DNA of 64,000 bases from DATAES01 sp963802415. Lineage in GTDB: Bacteria; Actinomycetota; Acidimicrobiia; Acidimicrobiales; JACDCH01. The position numbers and the translations under genes are program-made. Shown one piece after another: positions 52,795 through 61,487 of this stretch. The notes under the pieces are model-generated. The model was not told the DNA's origin. It searched no databases and saw nothing but the letters and a program-made list of their open reading frames with translations. The DNA is taken from positions 2,604,001 to 2,668,000 of the forward strand of contig CAWDIH010000001.1 in NCBI GenBank assembly GCA_963802415.1, written 5' to 3'. The first letter of the stretch is position 1; the number at the start of each line of letters is the position of its first letter.

Positions 52795-53739
52795 ATGGCG
52801 CTCATGTTCGACCATTCCTTCGACCGCCGCATCGAGATGTTGGCTCGACGGCAGTGCGGCGCGTTCAGCCATGCGCAACTCATTCGAACCGGCGGATCCG
52901 ACGAGATGCTCGCCACACGGATACGCACGGGCCAGTTCCTCCGGCTCGATGCGGCTGTGTACGCGCTCGCTTCGTATCCGGGCAGCTTTCACCGGCAGTG
53001 CTGGGCCGCCGTTCTCGGTACGCCTGGCGCGGCACTCGGGGGTTTGGCCGCTGCTCATCTTCTGGCGTTCGCCGGTTTCGCACCAGGACGTCCGGAGATC
53101 GTCGTCGGCCCGACCGGAAACGCCCGAAGTGCAATCGCAGTGGTGCGCCGGTACGAGAAGCCTGCTTTGACCAATGTCGATGGTCTTGCGATCACGACGC
53201 CGGCGCAGACGCTCTTCGACATCGCGTCGAGAGTCACCATCGACCGGCTCGAGCGCACCGTCGACGACCTGCTTGTGGCGAGACGGATCACAGTCGACGA
53301 GCTCGACGAGCGACTTGCGTTCTACGAGGACACTCGTCGCGCTGGCATGCGAGTCATGCGGCCGCTGATCGCGGACCGGCGTGCCGAGGGTTTCGTCCCG
53401 CCCGCGAGTGAGCTCGAGCGGCGCGCCGACCGCATTGTTCGCCGGCTCCAGGGCAAGCCTCGTGTGGAAGTCGAGGCGAGCTTCGCTTGGCTCGATCGTG
53501 GCCGAGGACGGGTCGACCGCTATCTCCCCGACGAAGGCATCATCCTCGAGTTCGACGGGCGACGCTGGCACACGAGAGTTGCCGACTTCGATCGCGATCG
53601 ATGGCGCGACGCCCAGGCCGTCGCGGCGGGACTCGTACCACTCCGGTTCACATACGCGCACGTCACGACACGACCGACCGAGGTGCTCGAAGTCATCGAG
53701 CGGACGCGCCGAGTCCGACGCCGTCGTTCCGCCGCTTGA
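52795..53739 (+). CDS. AbiEi-type antitoxin domain plus DUF559 (Vsr-like endonuclease fold) protein
   Basis: 314 residues. The first part is a winged-helix AbiEi-like domain (MLARRQCGAFSHAQLIRTGG, LRLDAAVYALASYPGSFHRQ, ALGGLAAAHLLAFAGFAPGR, GLAITTPAQTLFDIASRVTI). The C-terminal part is DUF559: RVDRYLPDEGIILEFDGRRW followed by H, then DRDRWRDAQAVAAGLVPLRF and TYAHV, where acidic residues and W-H match the very-short-patch-repair-like nuclease fold. Such single proteins are frequent in actinobacteria and have no known function; no AbiEii toxin gene is next to it. It is bracketed by the palindromes at 52700 and 53746. Starts at 52774 or 52804 are alternatives. Confidence 0.8.
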   Translation: MALMFDHSFDRRIEMLARRQCGAFSHAQLIRTGGSDEMLATRIRTGQFLRLDAAVYALASYPGSFHRQCWAAVLGTPGAALGGLAAAHLLAFAGFAPGRPEIVVGPTGNARSAIAVVRRYEKPALTNVDGLAITTPAQTLFDIASRVTIDRLERTVDDLLVARRITVDELDERLAFYEDTRRAGMRVMRPLIADRRAEGFVPPASELERRADRIVRRLQGKPRVEVEASFAWLDRGRGRVDRYLPDEGIILEFDGRRWHTRVADFDRDRWRDAQAVAAGLVPLRFTYAHVTTRPTEVLEVIERTRRVRRRRSAA

Positions 53740-53745
53740 CGCCCG

Positions 53746-53792
53746 ACCATCGTGCATTGACGCGCCTACTGGACGTGTCAATGCACGACAGT
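53746..53792. repeat. Palindromic repeat, copy 2 (downstream of the DUF559-type gene)
   Basis: ACCATCGTGCATTGAC (53746-53761) is identical to the left arm of copy 1. The right arm GTCAATGCACGACAGT (53777-53792) pairs at 14 of 16 positions, and the inner bases CG-CTAC-GG are shared with copy 1. It begins six bases after the DUF559-gene stop and could also serve as its terminator. Confidence 0.88.
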
Positions 53793-53873
53793 CGCAGTGG
53801 TGGGGTGTCGGGGACGCGTCGCGGTGACGCTGGACGGTCGGTGGCGCACACACCTCTGCTAGAACGACCGGCG

Positions 53874-54302
53874 GTGAGGGTGGTGGTGCTGTACGAGTCG
53901 ATGACGGGGAACACGCGTCGTGCGGCCGAGTTGATCGGTGGGGCGGTTGCGGCGACGGGTGCCGAGGTGTCGGTGTACCCGGTCACGAATCCGGATCTGC
54001 ACCGACTCTCGGTTGCCGACCTCGTGTTCGTCGGCACTTGGGTCGACGGGCTCGTCCTGTTCGGACAGCGGCCTGGCCGCGCCACCCGCTTGTGGAACCT
54101 GCCGGTGCTCGACCACAAGCCTGTGGCCGTGTTCTGCACGTACGCGATCAACGCGGGGAAGGCGCTCGACAAGACGGTCGCGATCCTCGAAGCGAAGGGC
54201 GCTCGCGTCGTCGGCCGCCGTCAGTTCCGGCGTGACCGCATCGAGCAGGGTGTCCAGGAATTCGTCGACGACGTCCTGCAGTCGGTGCCGGCCCGCCCAT
54301 AG
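53874..54302 (+). CDS. Flavodoxin-like protein
   Basis: 142 residues from GTG 53874. FMN phosphate loop VRVVVLYESMTGNTRRAAEL (ESMTGNT), VADLVFVGTWVDGLVLFGQR, and PVAVFCTYAINAGKALDKTV. Small FMN electron carrier; its partner is unknown. It lies 81 bases after the second palindrome. Confidence 0.83.
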   Translation: MRVVVLYESMTGNTRRAAELIGGAVAATGAEVSVYPVTNPDLHRLSVADLVFVGTWVDGLVLFGQRPGRATRLWNLPVLDHKPVAVFCTYAINAGKALDKTVAILEAKGARVVGRRQFRRDRIEQGVQEFVDDVLQSVPARP

Positions 54303-54309
54303 CGGGCTC

Positions 54310-55608
54310 CTAGCGGGAACAACTCCTCGTCACCCGGTACACCTGGTACGCGGCGTTCGTGTCGACCGGTTGCACCGCGACGCCGTTGACGCAGCTGGAA
54401 CCGCCCCACGCCAGGTCGTCGAGCAGCTCCTGTTCGTTCGTCCTGAACTTCCGGTACCGAGGGTCGACTACCACGTAGTCGACCCGCCGGCGAGTGAGGA
54501 ACCGGGCATAGGCCGCCTCGTCCCGGAAGCTCCGCCGGTACATGCTCTCGGGGAAGAACTCGGAATCGATCCGTCCGCCGGCGCGAACGATCGAGTACTG
54601 GCCGTACTTCGCGTCGCCGAAGGCGAGCACGCGGTACGTCGCGCCGGGAACGAACGCGGACGACTCGGAGAACGCGCTCACCGAGTTGGTCGGCCGCCGA
54701 TTGAGCGCACTCCATCCCGCGGCCATCCCGGAGAACGGGACGGTCACGAGCTGCGAGAGCACCATGACCCCCGCGAGCACCATGGGTGCGCGCCGCCGCC
54801 AACCCGAGCGCTGCACCGACACCAACGCCATCGGGACGAGGAACACCAGCGACCGCAGCGCGACGGTCTCGAACTCGATCCACACCGTGTAGAGCAGCGA
54901 GTTCTGCGAGGCCACGGGGGAGGCAAATACCAGCACTGCCGCCGGCAGGGAGATAACGAGTGACACCAACCATCCGACCACCAATGCCCGCCGGTGTGGC
55001 TCCCCTCGGTAGCGCAGGACGACGAGCAGCGCAGTCAAGGGAACCAGCACCGCCGCGTGCGTGAGCTGCGCGAGCCCGGCGAGGACGACCGCGAGCTTCC
55101 GCCGATCGCGCCGCCAGCACCCGACCGCGAGCATCAGCATCGCTGCCGCCCACAGGAACGGCAGCTGCCCGAGGAGCAGGGCTTCGACGAGGGCGGGATT
55201 GACGAGCACCGCCACGGCCCACCAACCGCGCCGCAGCTCCGGGAAGGTCCAGAACGTAGACAGCACCAGCCCCACGAAGCCGGCACCGAGCACGAAGGTC
55301 ACGCTCCACTCACCCATGAGCGGCCACAGCAGGACCGCAACCATCCAAGGGATGAACGCGTAGGGGAACGCGAGCGCACTTCCGTGTGCGAGGACCGGCA
55401 TGTGGAACGGCAGGCCGTTCCCGTGCCACAGCTGTTGGGACACGAACCACACGTGGATGTAGTTCGACAGCGTGTCGCTCGAGATCACCTCGCGGTGACG
55501 CAGGAGCAAGCCGAGGATCACGAGCCAGACCGCGATCACGACCGATCTCGCGGACGCGACCACTGCGTTCGACGCGCAAGTTGACCGGTGCCTCGGCACT
55601 ACCGTCAT
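54310..55608 (-). CDS. Multi-pass membrane protein, possible lipid-linked sugar transferase
   Basis: 432 residues. Ten or so helices, for example SARSVVIAVWLVILGLLLRH, SVTFVLGAGFVGLVLSTFWT, LGQLPFLWAAAMLMLAVGCW and ALVVGWLVSLVISLPAAVLV. A charged outside loop VISSDTLSNYIHVWFVSQQL near residue 42 carries an acidic residue after the first helix, where GT-C enzymes have theirs. A soluble tail of about 130 residues ends in RVDYVVVDPRYRKFRTNEQE. The GT-C idea is topology-based only. Converges on flavodoxin and diverges from the deacetylase (6-base gap). Confidence 0.55.
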   Translation of the reverse strand: MTVVPRHRSTCASNAVVASARSVVIAVWLVILGLLLRHREVISSDTLSNYIHVWFVSQQLWHGNGLPFHMPVLAHGSALAFPYAFIPWMVAVLLWPLMGEWSVTFVLGAGFVGLVLSTFWTFPELRRGWWAVAVLVNPALVEALLLGQLPFLWAAAMLMLAVGCWRRDRRKLAVVLAGLAQLTHAAVLVPLTALLVVLRYRGEPHRRALVVGWLVSLVISLPAAVLVFASPVASQNSLLYTVWIEFETVALRSLVFLVPMALVSVQRSGWRRRAPMVLAGVMVLSQLVTVPFSGMAAGWSALNRRPTNSVSAFSESSAFVPGATYRVLAFGDAKYGQYSIVRAGGRIDSEFFPESMYRRSFRDEAAYARFLTRRRVDYVVVDPRYRKFRTNEQELLDDLAWGGSSCVNGVAVQPVDTNAAYQVYRVTRSCSR

Positions 55609-55614
55609 CGGCCG

Positions 55615-56847
55615 ATGCGATGGCCGTCGCGAACTTCAGCTTCATCGCCGACGGCCCGTTCGATCGCTGTTGGTCACGGAATCGCCGCGCTGGGAGCGGT
55701 GTTGTTCGCGTCGGCTACGGGCAGCAGCGCGCTCAGCACGGTTTCGGTCACGACCGCGTCGCTGCTGATCGCCGCGATTTCCGCACGCGCCGGCGCCTTG
55801 TCGGTGCGGCGCGCCGCGCTGGTACCCGTCGGCGTCATTGCGGTAGGAGTGGCGTGCGCGTTGCTCGCGGTCACGTTGCGCGGCGTGATCACGCTTCCGA
55901 TAGCCGCGGTGCTCGGTGTCGGCATCGGCATCGCGATGCCCGACGTCGAGGGTCTCGATCGCCGCACGATCGGTCTCGGCGTCGTCGCCGGCGTGCTCGA
56001 GTTGACCGTCTGCGCGCTCATCGGCGGGCGCGTCGCCGGACTCTGGTGCGTCGCAATCATCGGCCTCGGTGTCGGTGTGGTGTCGATCGCCGCCGCGCCG
56101 CGCGAACACGCCGATCTCGGGCGCGTCGGCCTCGCGCTCGTCACCGCGACCGCGCTGCTCGCGGGTGGGCTCGTGGCGTGGGTGGGGGCGAACGATCCCA
56201 CCGTCGAGTGGTTCGGCAACGTCATCGCGCACGGTGACCGCTCGCAGCCGCGGGTGGCGCTCACGTTCGATGACGGGCCAGATGATCCTTACACCATGTC
56301 GGTGGCCGGCATTCTCGACAATCGCGGCGTGAAGGGAACGTTCTTCGAGGTGGGCAACGCGATCGATGCGCGCCCGGACATCACCCGCGCCCTGCTGGCC
56401 GATGGCCAGCTCGTCGCGAATCACTCGTACCACCATGACTATTGGCGTTGGCTCGATCCTCGTTACCCGGAGCTCGACCGCACCCAGGAGGCCTTTCAAC
56501 GGGCCGTGGGCAAGTGTCCCGCGTTCTTCCGACCCCCACACGGTCAGCGCACGCCGTTCATGCTCGCACAGGTCCGGGCCGAGGGCATGCATGCAGTGAC
56601 CTGGGATACCTCGGCCAAGGACTGGGTCGAGCGCGATGGAAGGGTCGTAGCCGACCGCATCGTGGACCGAGCGCGTCCGGGGTCGATCATCCTGCTGCAC
56701 GACGGCCTCGACGGCAGCGTCGACGCTGATCGCTCGGTGCTGTTGACGGCTCTTCCGCTCATCATCGACGGTCTACGCGCCAAAGGTCTCGAACCGGTGC
56801 GGCTGGACGATCTGCTCGGTCTGCCCGGCTACCTCGACCGGTGCTGA
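55615..56847 (+). CDS. Polysaccharide deacetylase with N-terminal membrane domain
   Basis: 410 residues. About seven helices (residues 20-205), then a NodB domain facing outside: MT1 VALTFDDGPDDPYTMSVAGI, MT2 LVANHSYHHDYWRWLD with the zinc His pair, MT3 FFRPPHGQRTPFM, MT4 VTWDTSAKDWVERDG, MT5 SIILLHDGLDGSVDADRSVL. All catalytic residues are present, so it is probably active in N-deacetylation of a cell-envelope glycan. The extreme N-terminus is uncertain: another frame from 55620 gives MAVANFSFIADGPFDR, hinting at a small indel. Confidence 0.86.
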   Translation: MRWPSRTSASSPTARSIAVGHGIAALGAVLFASATGSSALSTVSVTTASLLIAAISARAGALSVRRAALVPVGVIAVGVACALLAVTLRGVITLPIAAVLGVGIGIAMPDVEGLDRRTIGLGVVAGVLELTVCALIGGRVAGLWCVAIIGLGVGVVSIAAAPREHADLGRVGLALVTATALLAGGLVAWVGANDPTVEWFGNVIAHGDRSQPRVALTFDDGPDDPYTMSVAGILDNRGVKGTFFEVGNAIDARPDITRALLADGQLVANHSYHHDYWRWLDPRYPELDRTQEAFQRAVGKCPAFFRPPHGQRTPFMLAQVRAEGMHAVTWDTSAKDWVERDGRVVADRIVDRARPGSIILLHDGLDGSVDADRSVLLTALPLIIDGLRAKGLEPVRLDDLLGLPGYLDRC

Positions 56848-57685
56848 GCCCGACGAAGGAGGCCGCGGAGAGTCGCCAGACCGGTCACCGCGGCTGCGGC
56901 CGTGACCGCCAGCGGCGGCGCGAGGCTCGGTACCTCTTTGCCCGGCGGACGTCGCACCGTGACACGAAACGCCGCCATGGGGATCGCAGCAAGATCGATG
57001 AACACATCCACCATGCGCGTGCGGCTTCGATACACGGGTACCGGCACGAGCACGTCGTTGCGCACGCGGTAGCCGAGCCGGCAGAGCACAACCGCCACTT
57101 CGACCGTCTCCGAGTACTTGTACCCGCGGTAGTACGTCGAGCGCGTCGGCGAGCGCTCCGAGCCGGAAGATGCGGTAACCGGACTCGACGTCGTGCAGAC
57201 GGTGACCTGCCCACAGCGTTGCCCACGCCGAGAGCAGTCCATTGCCCGCTTGCTTGTACGGCGGGTACGTCGACAGGTCCCGACGAACGAGCAGGGCGTC
57301 GAGCTTCTCGTCGACCGCGCGCCGGTGCAGGTCGTCGATCACGTCGAGGTCGTGCTGTCCGTCCGCATCGACCGTGAACACGAGGTCGTCGGGCGAGAGC
57401 TCGCCATCGCGCATTCGCCGGCGAAGGTCGGTGAACGCGAGGTAGTAGGCGGCCGACATGCCTTGGTTCTCGTCGAAGCAAAGGAGCCGCGGCATGGTCG
57501 TGCCGCGGCAGCCACGCTTCGATCTCGTCCCGCGTGCGATCCGTCGAGCCATCGTCGACGACGACGAGCTCGTCGACGAAGTAGCTCAGCTTGTCGAGCA
57601 CCTGCGCGACGGTGGGTTCCTCGTTGTACGCGGGAACGACCGCTATGCGGCGGGTGCTTCCAGGCCGGTCGGAGTCAGGAAGCAC
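56829..57685 (-). CDS. Glycosyltransferase family 2 (dolichol-phosphate-sugar synthase type), two frameshifts
   Basis: About 285 residues in three frames, from GTG 57685 with GAGGAG upstream. First piece RRIAVVPAYNEEPTVAQVLD, FVDELVVVDDGSTDRTRDEI; second (after a shift near 57500) LLCFDENQGMSAAYYLAFTD, DLVFTVDADGQHDLDVIDDL, HRLHDVESGYRIFRLGALAD; third (after a shift near 57130) YYRGYKYSETVEVAVVLCRL, RMVDVFIDLAAIPMAAFRVT. The DADGQHD and ESGYR motifs are those of polyprenyl-phosphate mannose/glucose synthases. The gene starts three bases after the epimerase stop and converges on the deacetylase. Confidence 0.8.
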
Positions 57686-57688
57686 CGG

Positions 57689-58657
57689 CTACTCCTCGGT
57701 CAACCCGACGTGGCGCGGCTGTGCCGTGGCAGCGCGCTCGCTCGCTTCCGCCGCTTCGAGCGCCTGGTACCACGCGTAGGTGCGGGCGAGTCCCTGCGTG
57801 AACGTGGTCGCCGGCTGCCAGCCGAGCACGTCGCGCGCCTTGTCGTTCGAGACGACCCGAGCCTTGAGATCGCCGGGGCGCGCCGGTCCGAACTCGACGG
57901 AGCCCGAACCGACCAGTGAGCACACCGATTCCGCGATCTCTCGGATGCTGACGGGAGAGGCTCCCTCGATGTTGAACGTCTCGTTCGCCGCCACGTCGTC
58001 GAGCGCTCTCACATGTGCCTGCGCGAGGTCTTCCACGTAGACGAAGAAGCGTTGCTGGCTCCCGTCACCATCGATGCGCAGCGGTTCGCCGCGCAGGCAT
58101 CGCTTCAGGAACGCGGCCACGACACAGTTGTCACGCATGCGCGGCCCGTAGGGGATGCCATATCGCAGGATCGTGTACGGCCGCCCGTAGAGCGTGTGGT
58201 AGTCGCGGCACGCCATCTCGGCAGCCACCTTCGATGTCACGTACAGGTGGCGATCGGTGTTCGGGTCGAACGTCGTGTTCTCGTCGACGACGTCAGCCGT
58301 GGTCGCGGCGTACACCCACACCGTCGACGCGAGCACGACTCTCCCTGCTTCGGCTCGCCGTGCGGCCTCGAGTACGCGCGCCGTGCCGAGCGTGTTGACC
58401 TGGATCGTGAGCGTCGGATCCACGATCACGTCGTTGACGTCGGCGATCGCGGCGAGGTGGAAGATGACTTCGGATCCCGTGAGCGCAGTGGTGAGGCCGT
58501 CCGTGTCGAGCACGTCGACCGGCACCCACTCGGCGTCGGCGCGGTGCGGTGGCTTGGGGTCGAGCACGCGGACGGTGCAACCGGCATCGAGGAGCGCGTC
58601 GACGACGTGCGTCCCGATGAAACCGGAACCCCCGGTGACGGCGACGAGTCTGTGCAA
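57689..58657 (-). CDS. NAD-dependent sugar epimerase/dehydratase
   Basis: 322 residues from TTG 58657. Extended SDR: RLVAVTGGSGFIGTHVVDAL, VIFHLAAIADVNDVIVDPTL, NTLGTARVLEAARRAEAGRV, the catalytic Tyr and Lys in DRHLYVTSKVAAEMACRDYH, TILRYGIPYGPRMRDNCVVA, RFFVYVEDLAQAHVRALDDV and FNIEGASPVSIREIAESVCS. It belongs to the UDP-glucose/galactose epimerase-like group; the exact sugar is open. Sits between the aminotransferase and the GT2 gene on the same strand, probably one operon. Confidence 0.88.
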   Translation of the reverse strand: MHRLVAVTGGSGFIGTHVVDALLDAGCTVRVLDPKPPHRADAEWVPVDVLDTDGLTTALTGSEVIFHLAAIADVNDVIVDPTLTIQVNTLGTARVLEAARRAEAGRVVLASTVWVYAATTADVVDENTTFDPNTDRHLYVTSKVAAEMACRDYHTLYGRPYTILRYGIPYGPRMRDNCVVAAFLKRCLRGEPLRIDGDGSQQRFFVYVEDLAQAHVRALDDVAANETFNIEGASPVSIREIAESVCSLVGSGSVEFGPARPGDLKARVVSNDKARDVLGWQPATTFTQGLARTYAWYQALEAAEASERAATAQPRHVGLTEE

Positions 58658-58670
58658 CGTGGATCCTTTG

Positions 58671-59855
58671 CTACGAGGGGGCAGCGAGTCGATCGAGTGC
58701 GGCGCGGAGCGACGTGACGACGTGTGCAGCTTGTTCGTCCGTCATCACGGCTGACACCGGCAGGCAGATGTGTGACGCGCAGAGTTGCTCGGCGCCGGGC
58801 AGCGGCCGGTCGACCCACGGCGCGAACACTGGTTGCGCGTGCAACGGGAGCTCGTACACCTCGCCGGACAGGCCGACGCCGTAGTCCTGTCGCATCAGCT
58901 GCCTGAGCTCGGATCGGTCGACGCCGTCGGGCAGGAAGGCGATGTACTTGTAGTAGTTGCACACCGCGCCTGTGGGGACGTCGAGCGACGTGAGCGGAAG
59001 CTGAGCCAACCCGTCGTCGTAGATCTTGGCGATGCGCTGACGGTGTGCGATGAACTCGTCGAGCCGGCCGAGTTGGCTGAGCGCGATCGCCGCGTGCGGC
59101 TCGCTCATCCGCCAGTTGTAACCGAGGTGGGTGTGGACGTTCGCGGTGAAGCTCGCCTTGCCTTGGTCGCGGTAGATGCGCGCTTCGTCTGCGATGGTGT
59201 CGTCGTCGGTGAGGATGATGCCGCCCTCGCCGCCGGCCATCACTTTCGTGGGGTAGAAGCTGAACGAGCCGGCGATGCCGAACGTGCCGGCCATGCGGTC
59301 ATCGAGCGACGATCCGTGTGCATGCGCCGCGTCTTCGAAGAGGAAGATCCCACGCTCGTCGCACAAGTGGCGAAGCTCGTGGATGGCGGGCGTCACGAGA
59401 CCGCCGATGTGCACGACCACGAGCCCGGCCGTGTCGGGTCCGATGGCGCCAGCGACGTCACTCGGATCGACTGCCATCGTGGCGGGGTCGCAATCAACGA
59501 ACTTCGGTCGTGCTCCAGCGGCGACGACCGCGGCAGCCGTGGCGAAGAACGTGTTGGCCGGGACGAGGACCTCGCGACCGTCGACCGACTGTCCGAGGGC
59601 TGCCATGCTCCGCAACGGGATCTCGATCGCGCTGGTTCCGGAGTTGACCGCCACCGCGTGCTTGGAACCATGGTGGGCTGCGAAGCGCTCCTCGAGCTCG
59701 CGGCCGATCTCTCCAAGTGTGAGCTGTCCCGTGGTGAGAGCCTCGTCGATGCGTCGAAGGATGTCGGCGCGGTCCTCGGGTGGGAAGTGGACCTTCGCTG
59801 GCGGCACGGACAGAGCGGGCGTTGCCGCACCGGACGGGGCGCTGGGAGCGGTCAT
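58671..59855 (-). CDS. DegT/DnrJ/EryC1/StrS sugar aminotransferase
   Basis: 394 residues. PLP-dependent aminotransferase acting on keto-sugars: HAVAVNSGTSAIEIPLRSMA, GREVLVPANTFFATAAAVVA, GIFLFEDAAHAHGSSLDDRM, and the PLP lysine in SFSFYPTKVMAGGEGGIILT, then NWRMSEPHAAIALSQLGRLD. It makes an amino-sugar nucleotide for surface glycan. Followed 13 bases later by the epimerase. Confidence 0.92.
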   Translation of the reverse strand: MTAPSAPSGAATPALSVPPAKVHFPPEDRADILRRIDEALTTGQLTLGEIGRELEERFAAHHGSKHAVAVNSGTSAIEIPLRSMAALGQSVDGREVLVPANTFFATAAAVVAAGARPKFVDCDPATMAVDPSDVAGAIGPDTAGLVVVHIGGLVTPAIHELRHLCDERGIFLFEDAAHAHGSSLDDRMAGTFGIAGSFSFYPTKVMAGGEGGIILTDDDTIADEARIYRDQGKASFTANVHTHLGYNWRMSEPHAAIALSQLGRLDEFIAHRQRIAKIYDDGLAQLPLTSLDVPTGAVCNYYKYIAFLPDGVDRSELRQLMRQDYGVGLSGEVYELPLHAQPVFAPWVDRPLPGAEQLCASHICLPVSAVMTDEQAAHVVTSLRAALDRLAAPS

Positions 59856-60060
59856 CGTGTGCTTCGACTCTAGTTTGCTGAACCGCCGCGACCGCTGATG
59901 CGCCGGCGACGAGGTCGCGTCGGGGGAGCGTGCTCAAGTGTTCTCCGGCGGCCACTCGACCGTACATGATCGGCCATCCGAACCCCGGTCGCCACGCGGC
60001 TCGGAATCGGTTCGTCACAGGATGGTGACCTCGGCTCCGATGCGTCGTAGTCTTTGAGCC

Positions 60061-60243
60061 GTGCTCGTCGAGCGGTGCTGGATCTGCTTGGAACAGCCCG
60101 CCGTCACGACGGTGGAAGCGGCCGACGGCCGGCGTTATCCGGCGTGCGATGTCTGCGCGGTCGAGCACCCGAACGGCCCGCCGCGCGACCGGGGAACGAT
60201 CACCGACGACGATCTCCGACGCATCGTCGGCGACACCGCCTGA
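60061..60243 (+). CDS. Small zinc-ribbon-like hypothetical protein
   Basis: 60 residues from GTG. Two CxxC pairs, CWICLEQ at residues 6-9 and CDVC near 29-32, suggest a small zinc-binding module; the tail is acidic (TITDDDLRRIVGDTA). I do not recognise a family. It lies 204 bases after the aminotransferase start, divergent from it. Confidence 0.55.
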   Translation: MLVERCWICLEQPAVTTVEAADGRRYPACDVCAVEHPNGPPRDRGTITDDDLRRIVGDTA

Positions 60244-60294
60244 CCGCTACTCGTCAGCGATCCGTGACTCATGTCGGTGTCGCACGTGCGTCTG

Positions 60295-60330
60295 CGTGTC
60301 AAAACGACACGTCAATGCACGGGCGATCCC
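60295..60330. repeat. Degenerate palindromic repeat, copy 3 (half copy)
   Basis: CGTGTC (60295-60300) pairs with GACACG (60306-60311) and is followed by the right-arm sequence GTCAATGCACG (60311-60321), identical to copies at 52731 and 53777. The left arm is lost. It lies 45 bases before the DNA methylase start. Confidence 0.6.
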
Positions 60331-60375
60331 TAGAAGCCACCAATGGATCGGTCCTGGCTCGTAACGTTTCGGTCG

Positions 60376-61487
60376 GTGATCAAGTACCTCGGGTCGAAGC
60401 GTCGTCTGGTGCCTGCGCTCACTGCGATCGCGCACGCGTCGGGCGCGCGCACTGCGCTCGATCTGTTCACGGGCACGACGCGGGTCGCGCAAGCCTTCAA
60501 GTCGTGCGGGATCGAGGTCACCGCAGTCGACAGCGCTCGGTACGCGGCAGCGTTCGGCCAGTGCTACATCGCGACGGACGCGGATGCCGTCGACCACGGC
60601 GAGCTTGCACGCCTGATCACCCGGCTCGACGCGCTCGCGCCGCAGCCGGGGTACGTGACTGAAGTCTTCTCGGGCAAGGCGCGCTACTTACGGCCGCAGA
60701 ATGCCGCACGCGTGGACGCGATCCGAGACGCCATCGATCGCGAGTGGCGGGGGCATCGGTACGAGCCGATCCTCCTCACGAGCCTGATCGAGGCCGCCGA
60801 TCGAGTCGACTCCACCACAGGTGTGCAGATGGCGTTCGTCAAGCAATGGGCACCTCGCTCGCAACAGGTGCTCGAGCTCCGCCTGCCGTCACTGCTTCCC
60901 GGCCGCGGGCATGCGATGCACGGCGACGCCTGCGAGGTAGCGGCAAGGCGAAAGCACTTCGATCTCGCCTATCTCGATCCGCCCTACAACCAGCACCGCT
61001 ACACCGCCAACTACCACGTCTGGGAGACGTTGGTCGCCTGGGACGCGCCGTCACACTACGGCGTCGCGTGCAAGCGCAACGACCTCCGTGATCCATCTAC
61101 GCGATCCGTTTCAACTCGCGACGCACCATGCCCGACGCGTTGCACAAGGTGATCGAGGACTTGGACACCGACCTGTTGGTGGTCTCGTGCTCGAATGAGG
61201 GATGGGTCGACATCGAGGAGCTGCAGGCATGGTGCCGGCCGCGCGGCCATGTCGAAGTGATCGCGTTCGATTCCCGTCGTTACGTCGGCGCTCAGATCGG
61301 TGTGTACAACCCGCGAGGCGAACGCGTGGGGGAGGTCTCACATCTCCACAACGTCGAGTACCTTGTTCTGTCCGGTGAGCGTGGGCTCGTTCGACGCGCC
61401 GCTCAATCGAGCAGCGAGCTCACCAATGCGTCGACGTCGGCGAGCGGCTCGTCGACTGCGCTCGTTGGCGCACCGGCTGCCGGCTGA
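60376..61487 (+). CDS. D12-class DNA adenine methylase, one frameshift
   Basis: About 370 residues from GTG 60376 (ATG 60343 is an alternative). Family motifs: IKYLGSKRRLVPALTAIA at the N-terminus, SAM loop TALDLFTGTTRVAQAFKSCG and catalytic FDLAYLDPPYNQHRYTANYH. After a shift near 61110 (tccgtttcaac, one base missing) the protein continues FNSRRTMPDALHKVIEDLDT, LLVVSCSNEGWVDIEELQAW. This is the (D12) N6-adenine methyltransferase fold seen in restriction systems and phages. No restriction gene is adjacent. The last 40 residues overlap the convergent helicase and may be out of frame. Confidence 0.78.

Noticed and set aside
52795..53739. Complete AbiE toxin-antitoxin pair
   Set aside because: Only the antitoxin-like domain is present, fused to DUF559; no nucleotidyltransferase toxin gene is adjacent.
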